Shown here one piece after another: positions 49,541-62,697 of a DNA stretch of 64,000 nt. Positions within the stretch are counted from its first letter, which is position 1. Every line of letters starts with the position of its first letter. A program made the position numbers and the translations under genes. Below the pieces are notes generated by a model that saw nothing but the letters and a program-made list of their open reading frames with translations, did no database searches and was not told where the DNA came from. This DNA comes from Thuidium tamariscinum (taxonomy: Eukaryota; Streptophyta; Bryopsida; Hypnales; Thuidiaceae): positions 14,709,501-14,773,500 of the forward strand of contig OX344749.2 in the NCBI GenBank assembly GCA_947034885.2. The letters run 5' to 3'.

Positions 49541-52500
49541 ATGAAAGAATTATCAGAGAGATTACGAAAAGCCGTGGTGCGAATCTCAGCTACCCAGAAG
49601 AAGGATTTGCGTTTACTGCCGGGGCTGGAGAAATCTCTCGTGCCTATACTGGCCGTGGCGAGCACGTTCTATGGATTTGGCATCCTCATGCGACGCCTTC
49701 TTTTCCAGCTCGGAATTCTTCGTCGAACTAGGTCTACTTTCTGTCTTCCTTGCGCTTTCAATGCTTTTGCACTGGATGCTGCTAATCTACAAGAAAAAAA
49801 AAAGGGAATTGAACTAATGCCAGATGCACTTGTTTTGTAAATATTTTTTTCATCATATTTCTATGCGGAGAATTTGAGGTAAGTGAGTGATTGCTGCTTT
49901 CATGACGCTAATCGAACGATGCTCAATACTGACTAGACTATGTGTCTGCAGGCTCCCTGTGCCTGTGATTAGTGTCGGCAACTTGACATGGGGAGGGACC
50001 GGGAAGACTCCCATGGTGGAGCATTTGGCTCGTCATTATGTTGCAGCTGGCGTGTGTCCGTTGATCCTCTCTCGGGTGCCTAATCTGTACCTTGACTTCT
50101 CCGTCGAAGTTATTCTGAATCTGCTAACTAAGATTTCATGTTTTTAGAATGACGAAATTGATGGATTGTATTGTGAAAATTATAATTCAGATGAGGCCAA
50201 AGTTTATATCACCAGATTCAGTGAAGAATATTACCTGTGTTTGTCCTAAGAAAGAAATAAAAGTGAAGAAAGAAAGGCCCCATAGGGCTTACACGAACGT
50301 GCTGCAAAATCATGAAGCCCACTCTGGGCCTCGTGGTCCTTGAGTGTTCAGTGTCCTGGGTTTAACTTTTTTCTCTCGTAGAAGTTTATCATGTAAGCTC
50401 TTGTCGAAGATGCCACAGACGTGCCGAATGACGGCCTAAGATAACAGCCTGCAGGGTTACAGAGGAGGGGATGAAGTGCGTCTCCTTCAATTGCACCTTC
50501 AAGACACCCCTACTAAGTTTGGTGTTGGGTCGAATCGGGCAAAGGTAGCGCTTTCCATTCTCCAACAGAGTGTTGGACGGCGAACCTGCAATGGGCTTGA
50601 TTCAATAACCACGCAGAAATCAAAGAACCATACGTGGAAATCCTGTGAAGAAACCACTGGGGTCGCAATTCTTGACGATGGGATGCAGGTCAGGGTCTCA
50701 CTGCTGGTATTGTTTTTCTGCTTTTTAGTTGCTTCGTTTCATCGATCCTGGTTGCTGGTTACCGCGACATGCATTTGAGCATTCTGCGTATTGAGCTTCA
50801 AATCTGTGCATATTTTCCTAGCACTGTGAGAGAACTTGTGCCAAAGAAAGAAGATACCGGAGAATTGGAGCATCTTGGATATCCTTGAATTAGCAGTTCG
50901 GCTCGCCACTCTTTCAAGAATTTTATGATACTGTTGCATGTTTATTAGCTGTGTTGACTGGATTTAATTTGACTCACACGTACTGAATGCTTTGGTTGAC
51001 GCAGCACTGGGCACTGGAACGTGATTTGGAGATTGTGATGATCAACTCTGTGTCGTTGTGGGGAAACGGGAAACTTGTACCACGAGGACCTATGCGAGAG
51101 TCATTTGAAGCACTCAGGCGGGCACATGTGGTCGTTCTCCACCATTCTAATTTGGTACGCTCACTTCTTTTTCCTTCACTAATAGAAACCCTTAGCCTCC
51201 CTTGAACACCTAGCCTTGTATACCCGTGTCAATTGTCTCAGAATTTAAGGCAGTTTCAAAGTAAACCTTGTCAATTGCAGCACATTTCTTAAACCAGATC
51301 TGGGTTCTCTACTAGTGCTTTTACCTTTTTCTGCTGGAGTGACAATTCCGTGCGCTCTTATTGCTCAAGTGTTAGCAAGCCTTAGAAGTTACTTATTTGA
51401 ACATGTGGGGATATGCAGGTGTCAACTGACAAGCTAAAGTCAGTTAGGCTTACATTAGAGCCTTTTTTGAAGAAAAGCTCCATCGTGCTAAGCAGTCACA
51501 TGCGTCCTCTTTCCTTCTGGAGTTCCACAAAACCAAGCAATTCACTATCAGAGCTTCCTTTACTGATAGTCAAAGACGCTGTGATCCTTTGTGTATCAGC
51601 GGTGGGGTGCCCAGAATCTCTTGAGCTCGTCCTTTTACAGGTACTTACAATGGCCCGGCTATCCTGTAATCTCTCCTCATGATAGTTTATATTGGATAAG
51701 ATGTTTGATCCTGCACATGTCAACAAGAGGTGGCCAGAGAATAAAACAGTGTTTCCAGTGTAATCACTGTGTTTCAGGAACTTGTCGACAAAATTGTAAA
51801 ATGAATAGCCTCCATCCTTCATGGGGAAGTCTCCCAATTTCTACAATGATCATATGGAGGCCTCACTTTGTGTCGAGGGGAAGTCCCCACATGATTTTCG
51901 GGACCTAGAGTCAGTTCGTAAGAAAATGATATGAAATTATCAGGCTTATGGATGAGTTGGGTTTTTGAGGGTTTCCAGGAAGGAGCTTCTCATGTTGAAC
52001 GGTTAGATTTTAGTGATCATCACACGTTCAAGCATGAGGTGAGTTGTGCGTTCCACTTCGTGCAATTGATGCCATAAAATTTTATGGTCTATGTTCCTTC
52101 TCCACGTAATCCACATTTTTTAACTTACGAGGTCTTGCATTAAGTCAATCTCTTGAATCCCTAAAATCTCTGGGGAGACAAAGCATAGATATTCTTTACG
52201 ACTTTCTCCACAGTTTGCATTGAATGAGAAGATGTTGGTTGTGATGATCAGAAATTGTACACACAGTCAAACTTCAAAATAATCTTTAATTATTTTGTGT
52301 ATTTTTGAGAAGATGTTTAGATATCATTAGGGTTTAGTAATAATGAATGGATGCAAAATTGTGTAGATAAAAACATGATGGATGAAATTGTGACACAATT
52401 TGCATTTAATACAAGGATAACACAAGAATTTGCAGGAGCTGAGAGGAATTGGCGATGTGTTTAAGCAGCTCCAATTGAGGTTTCCGTGCAAAAGGCTTAT

Positions 52501-53143
52501 GGTTGTCACTACTGAGAAGGTGCGTCTACTTTGTCTTGAAATCGCATACATTCCAGATGACCTTGAGAATTGGGAGGCTCATGAAGGTTATCAGACATCA
52601 CAATTAGGTCTACTAAGTCAAGATCATCCGTATTTGTCCATTTCAGTCGATCTACTGTGGGCTCACATCAAGTAGAGGGATTATGGGTTTACAGCCCTCC
52701 TTTGACTCACTGATTCATCGTATCTGTGTGTGTGATTAGTCAACCTATTTGTATTTTATTTATTTAGTGCAGGCTGAACTAAACTATCATATTTCTCTTT
52801 GTAATGACACTAATTTTGCAGTGAGAATCATTTGCGACCTCAGTGCTGCAACTGTGTGGATGAAAACGAGATGAATATAATTTGCGCATTTAATTCAAGA
52901 GATGACATGCCTAACTGAAAAGGGAAAACAATGTTGTGTTGGGTGAAGGACTACATTCGCGATCCAGCTATCATGCTTGAACTCGGACATATGGGAGGTG
53001 GCGCCTTTGTACTTCATTCAGTTCTGGAGATTGTAGACCAGCACGGCAGTAATGAAGCTTTCAGAGAGCTTCTGACTACTGTTTGCTGTCAGTGGAGTGA
53101 AATCTATGGCGATGTTTTCCTAATGACCACTCATAGTACCTGA
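49541..53143 (+). CDS. LPXK: Tetraacyldisaccharide 4'-kinase (LpxK), eight exons, complete
   Basis: LpxK phosphorylates the 4' position of the tetraacyl disaccharide in lipid A-type synthesis; the plant enzyme acts in mitochondria. Exons: 49541-49731, 49952-50075, 50455-50688, 51005-51154, 51419-51640, 51979-52038, 52436-52519, 52949-53143, giving 419 residues with every phase matching. Motifs: an N-terminal hydrophobic segment ([18 protein letters not shown]); [26 protein letters not shown] with the P-loop near residues 73-83; [11 protein letters not shown] and [18 protein letters not shown] (Asp179/180, His184); [31 protein letters not shown] (317-322); VVTTEKDYIRDP. All catalytic and nucleotide-binding landmarks are present. 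The start was chosen because [13 protein letters not shown] aligns with the start of plant homologues. It is convergent with the BAHD gene, 218 bases away. Confidence 0.95.
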
Positions 53144-53157
53144 GACTGACCTGTTCC

Positions 53158-53233
53158 AAGGGGGAAAACGCAGGAATTTTTTATTTTTGCAAATTCTGAA
53201 TTCATGTTTGCAATCACAGACCCCGAATTAGCT
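53158..53233 (-). repeat. Right arm of the inverted repeat bracketing LpxK
   Basis: gcaaattctgaattcatgtt and agaccccgaattagc, read in reverse complement, match 48849-48897 and the bases after it. It lies in the 3' UTR of LpxK. Confidence 0.65.
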
Positions 53234-53361
53234 GTAAGTGGTCTTGAACATACCCAGTAATTCAGTGATTCTGTGCCCCAACGGATGTTCCAGTGAATGC
53301 TCTTCTTTCGACTATTCGAAGATGAAGTGCAGTCAGAAGTGGTCTGGGAAGTACATAAAGG

Positions 53362-55767
53362 TTAATTGACCATCGTAAACTCGGTGTCTGCCATCAGCCT
53401 TTCCATTTGCTCTGCTTTCAAGGACATGAAAACATTGACCGAGCCAGCGCCAACATGCCCCGGCAAAGCTAAATTCCATTGATTATCTGCAGGACCTGCG
53501 AACATTGGTTTGCCGTATCCAAAATCTGCTTCATAGAACGGCATCCTGTGCCAGCACCCTATACAAACATCATTTTCCGAAATTGACGGCACGGGGAGGT
53601 GCTCCTGCGCCTCGCACCACGCCCAGAATGATTTAATGTACGCATCCGTCATCTTCAGAACACTTTCCCTGACCAATTGTGCTGTGAAAGAGAGAGGCTT
53701 GTCAAGTATATCGCCTACTCTCGCGGACATGCACGTTAGAATGATGGCGTTGCCAAAGTAATTCTCCGGCAGATTGGGTTTGATTCTCTTCCTGGCGTCG
53801 AGAGCGGTGAAGAATCTGGCTTCTTCGGGGGCCTTGCACAACTTTGCACGGATGGCCGCCCTGAAAATATGGGCAGACAAGCTCTCGAAAGTGGTGTAAG
53901 AGCCCTGGCTTCCGTCGCCGCGCGCGTCTGCCTTGATCTGTTTCAGCATCTCGGGGGTGAATGTGAACATCTTTTGCATCTCGGGAGTGAACGCGAACAT
54001 CTTCTGCAGCGTTTTGGGCGACGCCAGTGGTTCCTGCTGAAGCTCAGGAGGGCAGATTTCAGGCTTCGCCTGTCCCTTGGAGGACAGGAGGTGGTGATCG
54101 AAATTTGGCAACTGCGAAATCTCCTCCCCTTGTGCCAACTCTGTCCATGCTGTCATGAAGTTTTGTGCAGAAATGCCGTCGGCGACGGTGTGGTGGTTGG
54201 CCATTCCCAGCGCGAAGCCACCGCACTTGAACTTCGTCACCTAAACGGCCAACGTACAACCACGGTTTACTCACATCAATGTCTCCTAACGCGAAAACGG
54301 AATACAGTCTCGTCCTCCGGATCCCAATTCAGCAACTATTTGAACGTCTATAACGTTTTTTCACAGTTCGCGTAAGAGTGGTCGTTGCAAGAAACACTTA
54401 CCATTTTTGATTCAAAATGGCCTAATTCAATGAGTCATGTGACTTTTGGAATAGTTTTTTTTAAATAAAATAAAATATGGATAGTTTAGAGAGCAATGAA
54501 TATGTTGTGCCTCTTAAAATTCAGACCTAATAAAATTTAACTCTAAAAGTTATGCAAAAAAAAAAAGCACAATTTATGAAAAATACAATGAAAATAGACA
54601 CTTTGATGTTTGATTTTTAAAAATTAAATTTTTTTTTATAAAAATAAAAATAAAATAATCAATTTTCCTAACTTAAAGATGCTCCTCCTCAACCATTTTT
54701 ATCTTTGGGAAAAATAGATTGTGTTCTCTACACCTGTACAAAAGGTAGTGCACTTTGAGCACATGTGGAAGTTGGACAATTTACTATTTTTAGAAAATCT
54801 TTTTGTGGTCTTATGCAACTTTAATAAAAATCCTTACATGCCAATTTTGAGCTTAAAATTTACATTTTGGGGTCAAGAATAGGAATATAAAACCTCTAAA
54901 ATGGACAAGGAAGACATTCTAATAGGGATTGTTTAAAAATAGAAAAATAATTTTCAAAATTTTCAAAAAATTACATAATGTCTAAAACTATTATATGTAC
55001 ATTTCAAGTTTTGTGTGGAATGGACAAATGGTCACAAAAATTATGAGTAGAAAACCACTTGTCCAAAGTCAAGGGGACAAAAAATAGCACAAGTGTCTCC
55101 TCCAATCACCCACTCGTAGCTTACAAACAGAATCTTATGGAAAACGGAGTGTGATACAAATTTTTTTAAACGAAATTTTCAAAGATTATGAGAACAGGAA
55201 GACTTTGTTTTCCAGTAATTAAGTAAGTCTCATTAATTGACGGTTTGAAGTGAATAATTCATGATGGACTCTGTAATATTGAAAACGTAGTATTGAAGAA
55301 TAGCGTATGCGTACGATTCTCACTTGTATGTACTGGACGGGCTGCTCCTCGACGTGTATTGAGTAGTCAGCCTTGGGCGCCAACAGCTTGCCAGCCATGT
55401 CGAAGGTGATCGAACTGGTCGATTGGAAGTTGTGGAAGTCGTCGACGGTGCCATCAACTTGGGCATCTACCCACACCACTCCCTCGTCGTTGCAGACAAT
55501 TTCGTATCCAAGCTTCCCTTCAGCTGCAGGTCGCACTCGACCAGCCATGGGGTAGAAGGCCACCAGAAGTTTGGCCAATGCTGCCTTGAGCTTGGCGGCC
55601 GCATCGTTGTGGGCGCCACTAGAGGCCTTTCGGTAGATGTACATGGTGCGCACGTAGTGCATGCTAATGGAGGACAAGTTGTCGCTGATGGAGCACGGGA
55701 GGATGGTGTGCTCCGGAGTCGGAGTCTGCGGGTACACCATGGAAGTTTCCCGAGATATGATCTGCAT
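53362..55767 (-). CDS. BAHD-family acyltransferase (HCT-like), two exons
   Basis: BAHD enzymes move an acyl group from acyl-CoA to an alcohol or amine in the cytosol. Exon 1 is 55767-55324 and exon 2 54240-53362, 440 residues, with one 1083-base intron after ...PVQYIQ, the position usual for the family. The start at 55767 was chosen because MQIISRETSMVYPQTPTPEH matches the family N-terminus, although the frame stays open 50 codons further upstream. The catalytic HXXXD is HTVAD (His165, Asp169) in FALGMANHHTVADGISAQNF. The structural DFGWG motif is DFGYG (387-391). Other landmarks: YPMAGRV, FKCGGF, NYFGNAI. An extra 10-residue tandem copy (QKMFAFTPEM/QKMFTFTPEM) lies mid-protein. The substrate cannot be told; shikimate/quinate hydroxycinnamoyl or fatty omega-hydroxy acyl transfer are candidates from overall resemblance. 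Confidence 0.92.
53946..54005 (-). repeat. 30-bp in-frame tandem duplication in the BAHD gene
   Basis: 53946-53975 and 53976-54005 differ at a few bases and give the repeated peptide QKMF(A/T)FTPEM. The unit of 30 bases preserves the frame. Confidence 0.9.
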
Positions 55768-55947
55768 CCTCAGAGAAGAGTTTGCTGCCCCCTCGAAATC
55801 TGTCACATGCAATGCAATGGAATGCAAAGCCGGCTTAATTAATTCGAAAGGATGTGAAAAGCATGAGGGATAGATAACGTTCGTCAATGCTACAGCAAGG
55901 CATTGCAGATCGACCACCTACAACACGTTCAATTGACTGGGCAGAGA

Positions 55948-55954
55948 TTATATA
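55948..55954 (-). promoter_or_regulatory. Candidate TATA box of the BAHD gene
   Basis: TATATAA on the minus strand, about 180 bases upstream of the chosen ATG. Spacing fits a leader of about 150 bases. Confidence 0.4.
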
Positions 55955-57263
55955 TCAGGGAGGAGGGATCAACGAATTAAATTCTGAAAAAAAAAATCAC
56001 GAATGTGCCATTCGCTTGTTGAACATTAAAGAACTTCAATTAGGATCGATGAATATACGCAACCTTACAATACTCATACTCAGGAGTGAACAGAATCAGC
56101 TTATGAGAATACCGCAGAGTAATCGATCAGGAGGAACTCAAAACCTCCGCTTACATGCGCGCAATAATATTCCAAGAAATATGTGTCCTCACATACAACT
56201 TCCTCTTCAATTGGTGCGGGCATCACGTATTCAGGCCGGTCCTCGGTCGATGAAAAAGTAATTTCCAGCAGTCACGACGGCAAAGGAAAACAGAGACCAG
56301 ACAAGCAGGAATACATCAAACGAAACCTTGTCTTCGTTGCAATTGCAAGCACCACGTCTTGCGTCGTCACCACAATGAATGTCCACCATGCAGTTGCCGC
56401 TACAGAAGGAAAGAAAAAGCTATATAATCAGCGGCACGGCCTCGGACGGGTGATGTCGTCGACTGGAAGCCGTCCGAATGAGATGAGCATTGGAGATTTA
56501 TGTATATTAATTAAAACGATAGAATATGGAAACCTGACTACTATGTATAAATCTGCCTCTGAACTCTGCCTTACAAAGACACTGATATCGAAATCACGTA
56601 ACGTACAATTTCTCGATATGAGGACTGAAAATAGATTCGGAAACGACACCTGCAAGAAAATTCAAAATTCGTAAATGCCAAATGCTCGACAAAGCTGGCC
56701 AAATAACCAAATGCTGGCGGAATGGCCTGTTGAATGCTGATCACAGTCCAGGCAGTCGGTGTCAACCATTCTTTATTGGCTAATTATCACAAGATGTCAA
56801 CAAATATTTTGCTGTTAATAGTCGAACTAGCTAGCTCGATCTGTACAGCAAGCCTATAAAAATGGTATGTACGAAAATTCGATTATTTCATTTTACAAAA
56901 TTTTTGCTAAGAAATAGTTTCAAATCTTCAGCTAGAAATCGTGTAATATTTAAATTTTCCAGAATTCTTAGTCCCAAATTTTGGAGCCACCCCTAAGAAA
57001 ATCAAAAAACGAAAAATGAAGAATTTTAGAAAGACTGGACTCCCGGCGTCCACGACATAGCACAAGTAAGTTGTGATACGAATACTTGAGACATTCATGC
57101 GTGCACTTCTGAATTCCGGCCATCACATTCTACATTTTTCCTATTTTAATAACAAAAACAACGAAACTACAGCTGGTTGCTTCAGTTCGATTCTTCGGAA
57201 CTATTCTATTCGTACCAATTAATTTAAAGCTCGACGCACCTGAGCCCGGCCTGAGCTAGGTTC
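55955..57263. other. Upstream flank of the BAHD gene
   Basis: Moderate GC with scattered short frames on both strands that show no family motif. It is probably promoter and non-coding DNA. Confidence 0.45.
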
Positions 57264-57278
57264 AATTCATCTGAAGCC

Positions 57279-57512
57279 TTTCCAACCTCCTTGAGCTTTG
57301 GCTTCCTTGGGGCGCCTCGGCTTCGACTTGCTCCGGCCGCGAGCCCCTTGCTCTCTGTGCTGTTGATCTTGCTCGTTCCGTTGTTGTTTTCCCCTTTTCT
57401 TGGTTTGCTTGTGGTCTTTGTCTGTGTCTTCCCGCCAGGCCCCTGTGGCTGGTGGCTTTGTATTTTCTCCTCTGCAATGAAATTTCGTTTCATTTGTGCC
57501 AAAAAAAAAAAA
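57279..57512 (+). mobile_element. 5'-truncated LINE-type insertion with poly-A and target duplication
   Basis: A 234-base GC- and pyrimidine-rich segment ends ...caatgaaatttcgtttcatt, then about 14 A. It lies between two exact copies of aattcatctgaagcc (57264-57278, 57513-57527). A poly-A tail plus a 15-base target duplication is the signature of target-primed reverse transcription. The end sequence resembles plant LINE 3' ends, but a processed transcript insertion is possible. The long minus-strand frame over this segment is a shadow of it. Confidence 0.8.
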
Positions 57513-57527
57513 AATTCATCTGAAGCC

Positions 57528-58856
57528 GAGATCGAGTGCCACGGAGCATTGATCGCGCGTGGACATTTATTTCCAAGCCCTTGATGGCTTGATATATGAT
57601 CGCGCCAAAGGTCGATTCGGTACACTGCAATTTGAATGAACAAGACAATTAATGCAATGCAATGACGAGACATTAATGCTGATTTCATGCGGCAGCTCTC
57701 GATCTAGTCGCTCCCTTCCCTACAAATTGCACCATGGCAGAGCTTCCGCAAGCGCTGCTCTGCACAGCAATTGGGCAGCTAACCTTACTCACGGAATTAA
57801 TGTAATGTAACTGTTATTGCAAATCAATTTCAATGTACTGTACATATATCATTGCACTCGGGTGCTCTACTGCTCAGGAGTCCGCAATCTGTAGAGGACT
57901 ACGCGCACTGTGGTTCTGCAGTTAAAGCTTCATGATTTTCGTACCTGCCATCGCTGACGACGTTGGCCTTAGCTCATAGGGATTTCGTTTGAGGATTTGC
58001 CGTGATCAGTGGAATGACCGGGAGTGCAAGCGAGAAACGCGGGGACAGCGTACTCGTCGGATGGTGCACGCGAATGGACGGCCCCGATGACACCAGGGGT
58101 CTCTCTCTTCAAGGCCAATGGCGGGGGTGCAGTGTGAACATGTACGTGGGGAAGATTATTGGGGTTCTCTTTCACCCGCCTACCAAATACTAGACCAAAT
58201 AGGGTGTAGTACCATATTGGCACCCATGCATAAGATGATGTAAATTTTCGAAATTCAGAAAGATACTATTATTTTTTTAACATGATTTCCCTTTAAAGAT
58301 CCTATGTAAATTTAAGGCCGTTAAAGCTTTAAGGAATGATTTCAAGTCATTTTACACTTTGTTGTAGTCCCTTTAGTGCAATATATTTGTTGAAATTTTA
58401 TCATAGGTGTGTTTCACTTCTATCTTCATTCCTAAAAAACTTCAAAACAATATAAGTTTCAATTAAAAAGTTATGCCTCAAAAAGGATGATATTTTGGAC
58501 TTACAAGTAGTTGTAGACAAGTAGGATAGATAGGTCCCCTTTTGGATGAATTCTTCATACATACTCTTGTTTTCATAAGTACATGATTTTGACTTACAAG
58601 CCTTTGAAATCAGACTCTCTTTCTTTAGATAAAATTTACAAATCCAATTTCAAAAGCTTATAAATCAAAATTATGAACTTGGATGCTTTTCAACTTTAAA
58701 GGCTATATTAAGAAGCTTATTGAGAGTATGATTGTATGAAAATTTTCAACTCAATTGGACCTACCTACCATAGTTGCGTGAAACTCCCTATAACTAAAAA
58801 AAAACCCATCATTTTTCATGCATAACTTTCTAACTACAACTTAGATTGATCTGAGA
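57528..58856. other. Gene-free flank
   Basis: 57528-58200 has moderate GC and short frames without family motifs. After 58200 the DNA is AT-rich. No gene is supported. Confidence 0.45.
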
Positions 58857-59046
58857 CACTACAAGAGAAAGGAGTGTTTTAAATGTAGTCTTATAATCAA
58901 TGACCTTTCTGGAGATTTTTTAGTAACTCTTTTTAAGACAAATATGTATTTTCTAAAATATTTTACAAAAACTCTCCTAAAAGGTCATTATTTATAGAAC
59001 TTCACTATTAGAACCATACTAAAATACCCCTTTCTCTTATAGTAAG
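58857..59046. mobile_element. Foldback MITE with CACTA-type termini
   Basis: Left CACTACAAGAGAAAGGAGTG, right cccctttctcttatagta, with paired inner arms (aatgacctttctggaga / tctcctaaaaggtcatt). Same family as 11402 and 21613. Confidence 0.8.
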
Positions 59047-59900
59047 ACTTTTCAAGCATCAAGCTAACAGTAAACTAACTTACACCCTCTAAATCTTCCT
59101 ACAATCTTGAACAAAAATTCCAAGAGAAAAATCGATTTGGACATCCAAAGATGTAGCATTGGATGAATGAAAATTTCCAAAAGCTAAAAGCTCATATGTC
59201 CAAAATTACCTTTCAAAAATGATAAGGCAATTCATATTTGGACTTTCCTAGCAAAAGTCATATGTAAATGAATTTTTTACTCTAATGTTCTATAGAATAT
59301 TTCATCCATCAATTTCTACTAGCTTGTCTATGCAAATTGATTTTTCTCTTGGATGTTTGGTTCTAAATTTTACCTAAATTCTAAAGATTTTTTACACTAA
59401 TTATTAGATGAATTTTATAATCCTCATCGAAAACTCTAAATATCTGATAGTAACTATCTTAATATCTTTCAAATTTCTCCCACTAATTTTTAACATTATT
59501 TGAATAACTATCTTGATAATATTCTTAAAATTATCACAATAAACTTCTTCCAATAATTTCTAATACTACTTTGGTAACCAATTTGATATTTCTTGAAGCT
59601 ACCATGGTAATCATTTTTGTAATTTTGTAATTTCACTACAATAGGTGAAGTAAAGTCAAGCAATGTTATTTTTCACTTTTCATTGATGACTTTGTCTCTC
59701 ATCTTTTGTCAAACTTTATTAGCACTACAAAATACCAACAATTGCTCTCAAAACAACTTCCAAAACCTTTGTTTTACTTCATTAACTTTCTTACAAATTT
59801 TGACAATTTTGTTGTTTTTAGAAAGCTTTAATAGTTCCTAACCCTCTTAACAATTAAATTTAAGATATTAAGAAGATCTCACATAAATTCAATAGAACTC

Positions 59901-60188
59901 CATTAGAGGATTTTTGAGGCCATTAGAAGATTGCGGGTTCTCGGACTGCGAGAACGCAGTTTCTACCCCGTAAACAAAAATCCTACGTGGTCGAGAGAGT
60001 GCCACGTCATAAATTTATTTATTTATTAAAAAAATAAATTTAGGGGGATTTTTTTCATATTTCAAGACCCCCAAATTTTTATTTATTTATTTTTGGATAA
60101 ATGATGGCTTGACAGCGGCCAATTACGGGAACAATTTTGACGAACAGCTCTAAAACGGCCCTTTGGAGGCCTCAAATCCCCTCTAATG
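59901..60188. mobile_element. 288-bp MITE with CATTAGAGG termini
   Basis: The left end CATTAGAGGATTTTTGAGGC is mirrored by ggcctcaaatcccctctaatg. The interior carries two oppositely oriented AT-rich blocks (aaataaatttaggggg / cccccaaatttttattta). A target duplication was not clear. Confidence 0.8.
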
Positions 60189-62697
60189 CAACAATTCCAA
60201 TAATTCTCAAAACCCTTGTACAAAAATTTAGACCTTCATAACTTTCTTGTAGTTTGTCAGTTCAAACAATTTATTTGTTTTCAAAAAGCTCTAATAGTTC
60301 ATGATATTTTCAATGATTAAAAATAATAAAACAACAAGATCTCACAAAAAAAACAAGTACAACTCCAACAATTTCAACAATTCTCAAGGCTTTTGCAACT
60401 TTTTTTCCAAAAATTTGTCCTAAAAATTATGAATTTTGGTTCATTTTCCTTAAAATGAATTGAAACTAAATTTTAGACTAAAATGCTCATCTCAACCACT
60501 TACAAAATCTTTTTTAAGCTTTTCAACAAAGATTTCTTTAATTCAAAGTTCAAAGCTTTCTCATCTCCAAGGCTTCAATGATGAAGATTAGTAGAAAATA
60601 ACAAGGATTACTTTGAACGTATATAAGGTGTGATAAGGAAAGCCAAAGCTTTATTGTTAATTTAGAAATATAATTGAAAACTTACAAAGCAACTAAAGAG
60701 GCATAATAAGGATCTAGATTTTGCATATCAAGGCTCTCAAGAGAATTCTCAATGAGTTGGAATTTCCACACAAGGACCTTGTATAAAATTAGCAAACATA
60801 AGACTGCTACTATTAGAATATCCCTCTAACAACTAAGATCAAAACCAAATAATTAAAACAATGGAAACAACACTTATTGTAGTATAAAATAGCTTTTGTT
60901 TTTTGTTAATTAATTCAATACTATCAAAATTGAAAAATTTAGAAACAAACAAGAAAAATTTGTAGAAATAAATAATTTAAGCTTTGCTTAAACCTTCATT
61001 AATAAAGGGCCACTATTAGAAGTGCTTAAAATTGGTGACCAACATGTCTACAATAGTTTGTAAAAGTGTGCAATCCATTCGCACTTGCTCAAATGAACAA
61101 GAGTTAATGCAACACATGAATGACATCATTTGGCATATATATTTACATATATCAAAATGTATTCCTTAATAATACCATTAACAATTGTAACAAATAATTG
61201 AACTACTACTAGTACCTTGAACCATCAAAGCCCAATTCTTCCATATATGTTTATCACTAATAAACACAAATATAATAATTACATTGTGTTTGCGTTGCTT
61301 TTATGATTCTTTTAAATTTGAAAGGATATGATATCTCATTATCAACAAGGAAATGATAAATTGCAAAATAATTACAAGACTATAAAACCAAAATCATCTT
61401 TAATTCATATTAGTGTAACCGAACCACTTTCGGTGAAAAAAATGTTTTTAGCATCATTGCAAAGATGAAAGAGAATGTGACACTATGATAGTACAAAGAA
61501 AGAAGGAAAGCTTTGAAGGGCTCCCAATGTCCTTCAAAACACACTCCACAATCATCGATAAAAGGAACACAATGCTCAAAAAACATCAAATTGGCCCAAA
61601 TCCACTAGATTGGACACAATTGACAATACAAAATACAAACAAAAGGTGGTTTGGGAAGAAAAAGTTTATACATCCTCCCCTTTTTCTTCAATCCCAAAAG
61701 TTTTCTGGAATTAAATACTAGTTATTCAAATAAGTCAAATTTACCATTAAATTTATTTCTAACTTTTGTAGAAAAGCTTCAAATGACAAATGTATTGTAC
61801 CTTCTACTTCAAAAGGCACAAATTTGCCTCATGGAACTCCAAACCCCAAATTCTAAATCATATGGATCCACAAAGTTGTCAATTGTGGTACAAAAAAAAT
61901 TGTAAATTATTATCCTACATGATGGAATTTGAACTTATTAAAGATTTTGATGTTTTTACATTATTCAAACAAATTTTGGGGTTTAAAAAAGATTTTTGTT
62001 TTTATTTTTTTTAGATGTCATTCATACTAGAGGCTTTGGTCAATTCCTTGAATTTATTTAAATTTCACTATAAGTACTTGGTGTTGCTTATTCAAGTACT
62101 TGCCAATGTTAAATTGCTTTAATATGTGTTTGTTTTTCAACGTCATGGATCTTGTACGAGATTTTAATTTATTTTTTTTGAAACACGTGGACAATTTCTA
62201 GATTGCAGTAAACTTCTAATAAAAATTAGGATAATATATATTTTTAATAATAACATACCTTGACAGATATTTTCTAAAAAATTTATTAAGTTTCATTTAA
62301 GTATTTGGCCTTCCAAAATCCAAACTTTTGATATTCAAGAAAATCCAAAATTCAATTATGACTCATAGAGGGTCCTATGCACTAGATATAGGATCATATT
62401 ATTTCCTTGCAAATATTTCAAAAAGGCTCAAAATTTATTCCCTTTTCTAGAATTAGGTGATTTAGAAATCTATTGATTGGCATGGAATCTTGGCAAATTG
62501 ATTGCATTGTTAAGCTCCTAGTTTATCATCAAAACAACTCCATTAGTCTTTAGATTTTTTATTTTTTATTTGTGGCAATAGATTCTTTATTTCTAAGACT
62601 ACCAATTTGACTTCTACTTGTATTTTGGAAAGATTGATAACTTAGAATTGTGCCCCTAATAAGTAAAACTACAATTAGAGGAGATGTACACCCAGGG
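60189..62697. other. AT-rich spacer, nothing recognised
   Basis: Short open frames near 61485-62014 have no family features. No RNA gene was recognised. Confidence 0.45.

Noticed and set aside
53869-55842. Plus-strand frames across the BAHD gene
   Set aside because: Antisense shadows of a gene with HTVAD and DFGYG motifs on the minus strand.
57224-57688. 154-residue minus-strand frame rich in Lys, Ser and Gly
   Set aside because: It spans a poly-A-tailed insertion with target duplication, so the frame is a chance product of the retroposed segment.
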